A DNA stretch of 40,221 bases from Pseudomonadota bacterium (GTDB lineage Bacteria; Bdellovibrionota; Bacteriovoracia; Bacteriovoracales; Bacteriovoracaceae): NCBI GenBank assembly GCA_027487685.1, contig JAIYDC010000015.1, forward strand, positions 1 to 40,221, written 5' to 3'. The stretch's first letter is position 1, and the number at the start of each line of letters is the position of its first letter. Positions 33,223-40,221 of the stretch are shown here, piece after piece. Position numbers and translations under genes: made by a program. Under the pieces are notes generated by a model that saw only the letters and a list, made by a program, of their open reading frames with translations, was not told the origin of the DNA and ran no database searches.

Positions 33223-33890
33223 AAACTAAATCCTCCTCTCTCGATTTCGAATACTTCTGCGAAGCGTCCGGTCATAGTCATGGTGCCACGGTAGAGAGAC
33301 AAACCCTCCACCGCATCGACGTAATTGATCTGCCCGATCTGGCTTGTATGCGCGCTGAGTGCCTTCTTTTTCATCTCTATGGTTGAACCGATATCGACTG
33401 CCGCCTGAAACTTTGGAATGGGATTCCAGACTTCGTACCCCAGTAAGGTTTGAACGGCGAATGGGCGTGAACCCGCTTCTGGATACCACGGGCCTTGTGC
33501 GGCCGTCACGGCCGCGCTTGTGAGATCATGAACAACCCTGTGATCGGGAAAATGATCGGAAGCGGCGTGCGTGAAAACAAACTCAGGCCGCAAGTTACGA
33601 AGTATTGCAATCAGCTTGATTTTGGTTTCTTTTGACACCTGGGTTATTCCATCAGGCACTCGCAAGAAGATGACGTTTTTAACCCCGAGGATTTTTGCTG
33701 CGACCTTTGCCTCGTCTTCACGTTTTTTGGCGTTCGCGGTCTTCTCCAGGTTTAAGATTCCCTCTTCTCCCGATGTGACGATCACGTAGTTTAGGTCAAA
33801 CCCATTCTCCGCCAGCCTCCTCAATGTTCCACCGCAACCGATTTCGATATCGTCAGGATGTGCCCCTAACGCCAGGATAGATCTTCTCAT
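33219..33890 (-). CDS. PIG-L/LmbE family zinc deacetylase
   Basis: A 223-residue N-acetylglucosaminyl deacetylase-type enzyme. The zinc site is AHPDD (His 11, Asp 14) plus His 117 in HFPDHR. SGEEG, KKREDEAKVAAKILGV and the FLRVPDG strand are typical of the family. Members remove acetyl from GlcNAc-linked substrates (mycothiol/bacillithiol precursors, GPI, antibiotics). Coupling by four-base overlaps to wecB upstream and the acyltransferase downstream suggests that a GlcNAc- or ManNAc-bearing molecule is deacetylated and then re-acylated. The start ATG is at 33890. Confidence 0.95.
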   Translation of the reverse strand: MRRSILALGAHPDDIEIGCGGTLRRLAENGFDLNYVIVTSGEEGILNLEKTANAKKREDEAKVAAKILGVKNVIFLRVPDGITQVSKETKIKLIAILRNLRPEFVFTHAASDHFPDHRVVHDLTSAAVTAAQGPWYPEAGSRPFAVQTLLGYEVWNPIPKFQAAVDIGSTIEMKKKALSAHTSQIGQINYVDAVEGLSLYRGTMTMTGRFAEVFEIERGGFSL

Positions 33891-34973
33891 GAAATGGCCC
33901 TCTCTATTTCTTCCGCAATCATTTCCGATGCAGGTGGTGTATACTTCGTGGCAGGAGTGGGATGGATCACATCTGTCCCCCTGAGACCCGCCAGTATGGA
34001 TTGCTGCAAATCATCCTTTCCAAGCCCCACGAGTCTTACAAGTCCTGACTCCAGACCGTCCCGGCGCTCAGTTTCCTGACGAGCAAGTAAAACCGGTTTA
34101 CCTAGAAACGTGGCCTCTTCTTGCACGCCGCCCGAATCTGTTACGACTAGACTTGAGCGCATTAAGAGAGATAAAAAGAGCGGATATTCCATAGGTTCCA
34201 TTAGCGTGACATTATCTAAGTCGCTTAGGACCTCATTAAAAGCGGCCTGCACACTGGGACCCGGGTGAACGGGACATACGAAATGCGCGTCTGAGCGTTC
34301 TAGTGCGGCCGCTCTCACACCTCGAAGCGAGTTCTTTAGAGAGTCGGCAGCTTCTCGGCGGTGTAGGGTTGTGACGACTAAAGGCTTATTCCTCCCTTGA
34401 TCGGGCATTTCGACCGGATGCTTCTTGAGAATGTAATCAACAGAATCATGAACCGTTGAACCGGTCACGGAGATATGACGGGAAGGTATTCCGCCCCTCA
34501 TCAGATTTTCCAATTCAACCGCTGTCGGCGCAAAGTGATGAAAGGCCAGTGGTGCGATGGTTTGCCGGTTAAACTCCTCGGGGAAAGGCGAATTCAGGCG
34601 GTAGGTACGCAGACCTGCTTCGACATGAAAGAACGGCACCTGATGGTAAAAGCTGGACAGCGCCGTCGCAAAGCATGTCGTCGTGTCACCATGACCGATG
34701 ATGGCGGCGGGCCTTTCGATTTTAAAGACGTTCTGAAGTTGTAGCAACAACCGGGCAGTCAGTTCCGAAAGAGATTGAGAGGGTCGCATGACATCCAGTT
34801 GGAGCGACGGTGTAATGTCAAAGGAACTTAGGGCCTTGCCAAAGTAACTCCTTGTGTTGCCCGGTCGACACCAAGCGAACCGAGTCACCAAGACGTTTCT
34901 TAAGGGCCAAATAGACTGGGGCCATCTTTATCGCCTCCGGTCGAGTTCCAATGATGATCACAATGCTTTTCAT
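33887..34973 (-). pseudogene. wecB: UDP-GlcNAc 2-epimerase (WecB), one-base frameshift
   Basis: Interconverts UDP-GlcNAc and UDP-ManNAc in the cytoplasm. The true start is the ATG at 34973 with AGGAAG about six bases upstream, reading SIVIIIGTRPEAIKMAPVY and on to TGQHKELLWQ, then out of frame to a stop. The rest lies in the next frame: ALSSFDITPSLQLDVMRPSQ, IIGHGDTTTCFATAL, FFHVEAGLRT, PFPEEFNR, TTLHRREA and TDSGGVQEEATFLGKPV. Removing one base from the GGGCC run at 34831-34835 joins them into 361 residues, normal for WecB. An internal GTG at 34891 would only make a 334-residue protein with a garbled N-terminus. All catalytic motifs are otherwise intact, so recent mutation or sequence error is likely. 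First gene of the operon. Confidence 0.92.
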
Positions 34974-35007
34974 TTTTAACTTCCTTTCAGGAAAATGTAT
35001 TGGGGAA

Positions 35008-35397
35008 TCAAATCACTGCGCAGGAGATTTGGTTTGTCGACTGTACATAATACCCCTCTTGAAGCTTGAGTTTCATTGCTCTTCCCGTTTTAGGGTCCAG
35101 AGAGATCTGAAGTATAATGCCGTAAAGAGTTTGAGTTGGAGGGGCCTCCACGGTAAGGAGTGAACCACTGAGCGATTTCACGAAACCCCTTCGGAATCCT
35201 GTCAACGGGCCCATCATCAGAGCTAATTTTCCGACCGTTACTGGACCATCTTCCATGTTTATTGATACTGAGTAATCCAAATCTGAGCTCGAGCAGTAGA
35301 GATCCAGACCATCTCGATCTCTTGCCTCTGCAAAAGCAGTGGCGCAGAGGAGATTTAATCCAGTAAGCGTCGTTAAAATAAATTGACCTATTTTCAC
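35008..35397 (-). CDS. Exported hypothetical protein
   Basis: A 129-residue protein with signal peptide KIGQFILTTLTGLNLLCATAFAEA, from a GTG at 35397 with AGGGA five bases before it. A GTG at 35424 is possible but moves the signal inwards. The mature part is small and beta-rich (LDLYCSSSDLDYSVSINMEDG, LYGIILQISLDPKTG) with two cysteines (LYCSS near the N-terminus and SCAVI at the end), suited to one disulphide. I do not recognise the family. It is divergent from the LysR gene, 108 bases apart. Confidence 0.8.
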   Translation of the reverse strand: MKIGQFILTTLTGLNLLCATAFAEARDRDGLDLYCSSSDLDYSVSINMEDGPVTVGKLALMMGPLTGFRRGFVKSLSGSLLTVEAPPTQTLYGIILQISLDPKTGRAMKLKLQEGYYVQSTNQISCAVI

Positions 35398-35505
35398 ATA
35401 ATCCCTTTTTGTGTGAGCAAACACTCAATTGAGTTCACTTCGAAGATTGTTATACCTAGAATGATGGTTGCCGATTAGTTCATTTTAGATTATCTTAATT
35501 AACTA

Positions 35506-36372
35506 ATGGATATAGATCGCGTCCGCTATTTTAATGTCTTTGCTGAAACAGGATCTCTGGTTAAGGCGTCAGAGATTCTGCATATCTCTCAGCCCGCTCT
35601 CTCTAAAGCTCTTAGGTTATTAGAGACCGAGGTGGGAATGAAGCTTATGCAGGCAGACGGAAGAGGTCTGAAACTCACAGATGCCGGTCGTCGATTTCGT
35701 AACGAGACTGGGCCATTGCTCTCTGAATGGTTAAATATCTCAAAAAGAGTGCGAGACCAAGAAACCTGGAGGCCAAGCCGTCTTGCGTCCTTCGAAGTTT
35801 TCACCACCTATTTTTTAGGGCATCTTCTTAAGTACGTGGACATTGAAAATCTGGAAATTTATGAATTTGGACCCGGCCGGATGGAGCAAGCAATTGCAGA
35901 AGAGAGGGTTGACCTCGCGATCACCTACGCTCCAGTACCGAGGGCCGGGGTTGAATTCATTGAAGTGACGAAAATAAAGATGGGAGTCTTTGGCAGAGAA
36001 ACTCATCTTGCCACACCGTTCGGAGATCTTCCCTTCGTTGTTCCGCTTCTTCCTACCGAGGGTACTCCCTCGAAGATGATCGGGCTTGATGGATGGCCTG
36101 ACCACCTTATCGAGAGAAAAGTGAAATATCGAGTCACCATGATGGAATCGGCGTTGGAGATTTGTCGCGAAGGACATGCCGTGGCCTACGTGCCAGAATT
36201 CGTTTCACATCTTCACAACAAACGGATGCTTTCGGAATTTCGGTTGAACGAATTTAAATGTCCTGTCCCTGTTAAAGAGCGATTACAAAGTGTATTTCTC
36301 ATCCGGCGGCAGGGGGCACCTGAGACTGTTTTAGAAAGGCAAATGGCCAAAAGTCTTCGATCGTTAAAATGA
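35506..36372 (+). CDS. LysR-type transcriptional regulator
   Basis: A 288-residue LTTR. The N-terminal winged HTH spans residues 2-60 (VRYFNVFAETGSLVKASEIL then ISQPALSKALRLLE), followed by the linker helix and a periplasmic-binding-protein-like effector domain (about 90-288; ALEICREGHAVAYVPEFV near the end). The start ATG has no clear Shine-Dalgarno. LTTRs often control a divergent neighbour, which here is the exported protein gene ending at 35,397; this is inference. Its 3' end overlaps the convergent GFA-like gene by nine bases. Confidence 0.94.
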   Translation: MDIDRVRYFNVFAETGSLVKASEILHISQPALSKALRLLETEVGMKLMQADGRGLKLTDAGRRFRNETGPLLSEWLNISKRVRDQETWRPSRLASFEVFTTYFLGHLLKYVDIENLEIYEFGPGRMEQAIAEERVDLAITYAPVPRAGVEFIEVTKIKMGVFGRETHLATPFGDLPFVVPLLPTEGTPSKMIGLDGWPDHLIERKVKYRVTMMESALEICREGHAVAYVPEFVSHLHNKRMLSEFRLNEFKCPVPVKERLQSVFLIRRQGAPETVLERQMAKSLRSLK

Positions 36373-36798
36373 ATCTATCTCAATCTCAGACTTTTCTTTG
36401 TACCTAGGAAGTCCGTCATTTACCTTGAACCAGTCGACATGCTCCTCGAAGCTCACATGACTGTCAGGCACTCGATCCAATGGGCCTGTGAGGCTTGCCA
36501 TGGTCACCCATACCCTACCAGGGGCGTCCTCATTTTCGTAAAGGAAAGATGCTCCACAATTGGCGCAGAAACCCCAATGAACAGTAGACCCAGAATTGTA
36601 TCTTTTTAGTCTGTCTTCCCCGGATAAAAACTGGAATTGAGTTTTAGGAACTTCTGTCCACGTTACAAAGGCAGCTCCGTGAGCACGGCGGCAGCTTTCG
36701 CAGTGGCAGTGTCCACACATGTCCGTTGGAAAAGTGAGTACAAATTGAACAGCTCCACAAAAGCATCGACCTCTAACGGATTTGCTACATTGATTCAT
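36364..36798 (-). CDS. GFA/CENP-V domain protein
   Basis: A 144-residue protein of the glutathione-dependent formaldehyde-activating (GFA)/CENP-V-like zinc fold. Cysteines in GRCFCGAVQF (12, 14), CGHCHCESCRRAHG (28, 31, 33, 36) and FCANCGASF (78, 81) form the structural and catalytic zinc sites. Members vary in substrate, and glutathione-adduct chemistry is not proven for most. The start ATG has AGGAAG four bases upstream. It follows the SDR gene by 25 bases, likely in the same transcript. Confidence 0.93.
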   Translation of the reverse strand: MNQCSKSVRGRCFCGAVQFVLTFPTDMCGHCHCESCRRAHGAAFVTWTEVPKTQFQFLSGEDRLKRYNSGSTVHWGFCANCGASFLYENEDAPGRVWVTMASLTGPLDRVPDSHVSFEEHVDWFKVNDGLPRYKEKSEIEIDSF

Positions 36799-36823
36799 TT
36801 TTCTTCCTGCAGGATAAACGGCG

Positions 36824-37705
36824 TTAGCATGATCTGAAATCTTCGGCGATCTTATAAATAAGTCCTTTCATCCACTCATTGCTCGAAGGAGCCGAGAATC
36901 CCAAGGATTGTAAGAGTCCAGTGTCCATAGACTTTTCGGCCGTACCTCCATAGGGAGAGTGGTTATTGTCCATGTGGCGGTCTGCCAGATTCGCTTTTTT
37001 TCCGGTCGCGGATTCACAGATCGCTACCAATTCCTTGAGGCCCATTGTTCCTGGTGTGGTACAGTTAATAGGTCCAACATGCTTGGACAAACCAATTATT
37101 TTTAGTGCTCTTCCTGCTTGGTCAGAAAGAATAAAATCTGACCTTGCTTCTATGTTAGGAAAATAAATGGGAAGTGATTGAGCAACCCTACGGACATGCC
37201 AATTTAATCTTTCAGTATAGTCATCGAGACCGACCACGAGTGAGGGACGTGGAATCGCCAGGTCAAATGTCGCGTTTTTGGTAAATACGGCTTCTACTTG
37301 GCGTTTTGCTTCCTGATAATTTTTGTTTCGATCTGCGATCTCATTAAACTCATAGTGTTTGGGATCGAAGGCCGACTCCTTTAATTGAGCACCGTTGTCG
37401 TAGACAGATTCCGAAGAGTTTACGACGTAGCGTTTGGTTCGTCCCGCAAACAAGTCGCAAGCTGTATGAGCTTCATCAGCTGTGTAGCAGGCCTGATCGA
37501 AGACGACATCCCACCTATGCCCCCCGATCGCTTTCTTCAGTGAAGAAGAGCATTGGCGATCAGCTTTTAACCGTTGGACTTTGTTTCCAAATGGATCTGA
37601 AAGATTCCCTCTATTCAAGAGGGTCACTTGAGCATCGTCCTCCAGAAGCATTTCGACAAGATGGCGTCCAAAAAATCGGTTTCCTCCAATAACAAGTACT
37701 CTCAT
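36824..37705 (-). CDS. NAD-dependent epimerase/dehydratase-like SDR
   Basis: A 293-residue extended short-chain dehydrogenase. The cofactor motif is VIGGNRFFGRHLVE (Gly 7-Gly 13). The active-site Ser is in VNSSESVYD (residues 96-104), and Tyr 130/Lys 134 form the YxxxK pair (NYQEAK). The family includes sugar-nucleotide epimerases/reductases and related isoprenoid/RNA-binding SDRs. The GGNRFFG form matches the group with atypical substrates. The role is unassigned. It is in the same direction as the GFA gene and divergent from the small lipoprotein gene. Confidence 0.92.
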   Translation of the reverse strand: MRVLVIGGNRFFGRHLVEMLLEDDAQVTLLNRGNLSDPFGNKVQRLKADRQCSSSLKKAIGGHRWDVVFDQACYTADEAHTACDLFAGRTKRYVVNSSESVYDNGAQLKESAFDPKHYEFNEIADRNKNYQEAKRQVEAVFTKNATFDLAIPRPSLVVGLDDYTERLNWHVRRVAQSLPIYFPNIEARSDFILSDQAGRALKIIGLSKHVGPINCTTPGTMGLKELVAICESATGKKANLADRHMDNNHSPYGGTAEKSMDTGLLQSLGFSAPSSNEWMKGLIYKIAEDFRSC

Positions 37706-37749
37706 CGCTCTGTTCCCTTGGGGCTTATTGTGAATCAGTGGCAGGGTCT

Positions 37750-37770
37750 AATGTCTAACATTTGGACATT
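37750..37770. promoter_or_regulatory. Inverted repeat in a divergent intergenic region
   Basis: AATGTC (37750-37755) and GACATT (37765-37770) form a perfect six-base inverted repeat separated by nine bases, about 45 bases upstream of the SDR start. It could be a regulator-binding site; it is short enough to be chance. Confidence 0.3.
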
Positions 37771-37921
37771 CCTTTTGCTAACATAAAGCATGTGGATGAT
37801 CTCTGGATTTGATAGGTCGATTAAATCAATGACTTGAACTATGGACTTTTGGAACATGTTGCCTGGCATGGAGTGTTCTAGTATTTTGGACAAGATCAAA
37901 TTTTAGGAGAAGACAATATAG

Positions 37922-38421
37922 TTGAATCTAATCCGATTTAAATCTCTAGCATTTTCGGCAGCAATGATTGGGTTTGAATCGCACATAAGTGGCTGTGTTG
38001 GCCTAAATCCGACCAGCAATCCCTGTTCTTATGGAACCCCTGTTGACATTTTTAATGATGGCGAACTTATTGCTCACGGCCTCTTCTCAAGAGACGATAG
38101 AACAAAACTTAGAATTCGTCGTGTTGGAGCGGGTGAGTTTATTGTTTCAACAGAGGATGGGAAGGACCCGACCTCTGCTCAGATTTCCCGAATCAATAAT
38201 CGTATCGTTATGGTCGAAAGAACAACCGTAACTAGCACGAATGTCTTTTTATAGTTATGCCCTTTAGACCCAGGCAACGTACAGGCGAGTATGAAATTGG
38301 CCTAGGTCAGGAGTCTAAAAAATACGTCCTTGATTCTTCGGCAGCTACTTCGCGTTTCGTAGAATACTTGTTTCAAGAAAATGATAAAGACGGGACTTGG
38401 TTAAAAATGACTCAGAATTAG
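37922..38421 (+). pseudogene. Small lipoprotein, likely split by a frameshift
   Basis: The first part (37922-38254, TTG start, AGGAG about 13 bases upstream) encodes a signal with ...ISGC (a lipobox-like end) and a beta-rich domain (FNDGELIAHGLFSRDDR...EFIVSTEDGKDPTS). It stops just after a five-T run. A second frame (38257-38421, 54 codons, no Shine-Dalgarno) encodes YEIGLGQESKKYVLDSSAA and TSRFVEYLFQENDKDG. One extra T in the 38246-38250 run joins them as ...TSTNVFFIVMPFRPRQ, giving one protein of about 166 residues. This is either two genes or one gene with an indel; I favour the latter. I do not recognise the function. Confidence 0.6.
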
Positions 38422-38675
38422 TAAAAAAGTAGTTAGATGGAACATCCTAGTAGATGACTTTCGAATCGCCATTATTTTTGGGTAAAAATAACAATTACTT
38501 AACGGTTCACCTGAGGTTCCAAATTAGACCCTCAGGTTCTTTCGTTTATTCTTTAAACCCATCCGTCTGCGCTTAGAATCAAGATGATTCACTTATCTTA
38601 GTCAATGCCACAAAAAACAATTTTACTTGGTTCATATTTATTCTTAACATAATCCTGACTATTTTAGGAGTGAAA

Positions 38676-39617
38676 ATGAGATTGATAATTTTTGGTTTTT
38701 TACTTTTACTAGGAAACCCTTCGCTGGCCTCAACTGAAGAGCAGAAGAAAGAACAGAAGGTAGAGCTTAAGGAACAAACAAGTACGCCACCGGCCTCGGA
38801 AGAAAAGCTTGAGAATAAAAGCTTCAAAGACCGGCTGGGGATGGGGTATTTCTTCTTTTTTGACGGACCCAATCTTGATAGAGGTCAGGACCTTGTAACA
38901 AACAGGCAGGGTCTGACTGGAAACCCGATCAATTCTTATTATATCTTCTCATTTAAATACAAATTGAATGAAAAATACTCTCTCGATATCCAACCGGGTA
39001 TGCAGCATTGGTATACTCGCGTGCACCGTGCCCGTTTTGACCGGATTCGAGTAGGTATTTCCGGAAAACTTTGGCAATCCGGGGATTGGACCTTGGATGG
39101 GGCCGCCAACTCGGATCTTCCGTATACTGGTTACACCGCGAGTGAGCGTACTTTGATTTTTTCACCAGGGCTTTTCGCAGGACTTTCTTATAGACCTACA
39201 AACTCTCGTTGGAGCATGTACACACTCGTGATGCCGCGAGTTTGGTTTTATGCCGATAATGAGGCCGTGGAGCCAGAATGGTTAGCGGGCCGTCGTGATC
39301 CGGGAGAAAAATTTCAATCAATTATGCAATTTACTCCGACGGTCAATTACGCCATTACGGATAAGTTTGGATTGCGTGCCGGAATTGGAATTGATTATCG
39401 TAAGTTTGTAAAAGATGAGTGGACTACCTGGAGAAGATGGGACACCCCAGTTTCTGCCGGAGTCACCTATTCATTCAGTAAAGCTTTGAACGTTTATACC
39501 TTTGTACAGAGCTTTCCATTTGACGGAAGCCGCCCTGGTCTAAACCGATCACCCTTTAATGGCTTCCGAAAAGATACTTCAAGTATTGGTACTTGGTTTT
39601 CGGGAACTTTCTTCTAA
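38676..39617 (+). CDS. Outer-membrane beta-barrel protein
   Basis: A 313-residue barrel with a signal (MRLIIFGFLLLLGNPSLAS). The ATG at 38676 has AGGAG five bases upstream; a GTG at 38670 overlaps that site. A Lys/Glu-rich periplasmic linker (residues about 22-48) follows. The barrel consists of amphipathic strands (YYIFSFKYKLNEKYSLDIQP, RVGISGKLWQSGDW, LFAGLSYRPTNSRW, YSFSKALNVYTFVQSFPFDG) and ends in Phe-Phe. The N-terminal GPNLDRGQ...GNPINSYYIF pattern resembles the barrel at 25,335. The role is unknown. A G6/C6 hairpin follows. Confidence 0.86.
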   Translation: MRLIIFGFLLLLGNPSLASTEEQKKEQKVELKEQTSTPPASEEKLENKSFKDRLGMGYFFFFDGPNLDRGQDLVTNRQGLTGNPINSYYIFSFKYKLNEKYSLDIQPGMQHWYTRVHRARFDRIRVGISGKLWQSGDWTLDGAANSDLPYTGYTASERTLIFSPGLFAGLSYRPTNSRWSMYTLVMPRVWFYADNEAVEPEWLAGRRDPGEKFQSIMQFTPTVNYAITDKFGLRAGIGIDYRKFVKDEWTTWRRWDTPVSAGVTYSFSKALNVYTFVQSFPFDGSRPGLNRSPFNGFRKDTSSIGTWFSGTFF

Positions 39618-39645
39618 GTTAAGAATAAAGAAACTTCTAGATAGT

Positions 39646-39665
39646 AGGGGGGATTGCCCCCCTTT
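39646..39665 (+). terminator. G6/C6 hairpin after the outer-membrane protein gene
   Basis: AGGGGGG (39646-39652) pairs perfectly with CCCCCCT (39657-39663) around an ATTG loop, followed by TTTACC. The T tract is short. The rest of 39618-39950 holds no ORF or obvious RNA. Confidence 0.5.
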
Positions 39666-39950
39666 ACCGTTGGGATAATCTTAACCATTAGTAGTGACTT
39701 CAATGGTTGAAACATCTTTAGATGTTAACTAAAACTTAAAAGCATCTGAAACAAGGTCCGATTGACGTTTGCCTGCTTAAGCTAGAGTTTTATTGTCAGC
39801 TTTGTAAAGCTCTCGGCTAGATCTGACTCCTGAAACACCTCACACCCTCGAATGACCTAAAGAATCACCACTAATTAATCTCAGAACTGGCACGATAAGT
39901 TGTTTAGTAGATTAAGCCCAACAATCTAAAGCACACGGCCCGGAGAAGGC

Positions 39951-40221
39951 ATGATTCATTTAAAAAGTGTTCTATCAATTAACCTGGCCTTGCTCTTTAT
40001 TGTAAGTTCCTACACTTATGCTAAAGGCGATGAAGCTAAAGAGAGTCTTCAAGTCACAGCAACAAAGATTCAGTCTTACAAAACATTTAGTGATGCTGTT
40101 GCAGGCATGATCAAAAGCGCCCCGGAAACCGGGAAGAAACTTGAAAACTATCTCAAGTTAAAAGGACTGTTGGCAGAGAAGCTTGCACCGTCAAAGATAG
40201 TTGATGGAGCGCTAATCATAG
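39951..40221 (+). CDS. Exported protein, cut off at the window end
   Basis: An ATG at 39951 with GGAG five bases before it opens a frame that is still open at the window end (90 codons). The N-terminus IHLKSVLSINLALLFIVSSY, then TYA|KG, is a signal peptide. The following mature part is helical and lysine-rich (TATKIQSYKTFSDAVAG, LENYLKLKGLLAEKLAPS). The family is not recognised. Confidence 0.75.
   Translation, partial: MIHLKSVLSINLALLFIVSSYTYAKGDEAKESLQVTATKIQSYKTFSDAVAGMIKSAPETGKKLENYLKLKGLLAEKLAPSKIVDGALII

Overview
The window reads as chromosomal DNA of a Gram-negative bacterium rich in secreted proteins and lipoproteins. At least eight genes begin with a lipobox, several encode outer-membrane beta-barrels, and there are large extracellular or periplasmic hydrolases. 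TTG and GTG starts are common. Together with the NHL-repeat lipoproteins and the many hypothetical exported proteins, this suggests a Bdellovibrionota/Oligoflexia-like organism. That placement is an inference, since no rRNA or marker gene is present. I see no phage, transposase, integrase or CRISPR array.

Layout. 1-4.4 kb: tRNA-Leu(GAG), an unrecognised protein, an ankyrin protein, an alpha/beta-hydrolase lipoprotein and a small membrane protein. 4.5-10.8 kb: a giant NHL-propeller lipoprotein, an exported M1 aminopeptidase and tRNA-Leu(CAG) with its own promoter and terminator. 10.8-12 kb: decayed or frameshifted coding DNA. 12-16.7 kb: a RIFT-barrel-type lipoprotein, a spermidine-synthase-like methyltransferase-fold protein, a small lipoprotein and an AHSA1-type protein. 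16.8-18.7 kb: an Old Yellow Enzyme overlapping a PldA-like outer-membrane phospholipase. 19-24.8 kb: a run of exported enzymes (subtilisin-like lipoprotein, NlpC/P60-like protein, unknown anchored protein, MepA-like murein endopeptidase) that looks like a cell-wall and protein degrading module. 24.8-27.5 kb: a frameshifted GNAT, an outer-membrane protein and an exported pirin.

The most notable locus is at 27.5-28.6 kb on the minus strand. A 74-residue peptide with a Sec signal, a Pro/Ser/Thr-rich spacer and a C-terminal CxxC overlaps a DUF692/UPF0276 (multinuclear non-heme iron oxidase, MNIO) enzyme by 16 bases. That is the arrangement of an MNIO-modified RiPP (bufferin-, methanobactin- or TglA-like), but here the core is minimal and no DUF2063-type partner gene adjoins it.

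28.8-35.4 kb holds rlmG, an SMP-30-like lipoprotein, two small exported proteins and a tightly overlapping minus-strand operon of wecB (frameshifted), a PIG-L deacetylase and a BAHD/condensation-like acyltransferase, plausibly for amino-sugar re-acylation. 35.5-40.2 kb has a LysR regulator, a GFA/CENP-V protein, a sugar-nucleotide-type SDR, a frameshifted small lipoprotein, a second outer-membrane protein of the same family as the one at 25.3 kb, and a truncated exported protein at the window edge.

A recurrent theme is single-base frame disruption in otherwise intact genes (near 11,275, 24,838, 34,834 and 38,248). All lie in or beside short homopolymers, so assembly indels must be excluded before calling them pseudogenes.
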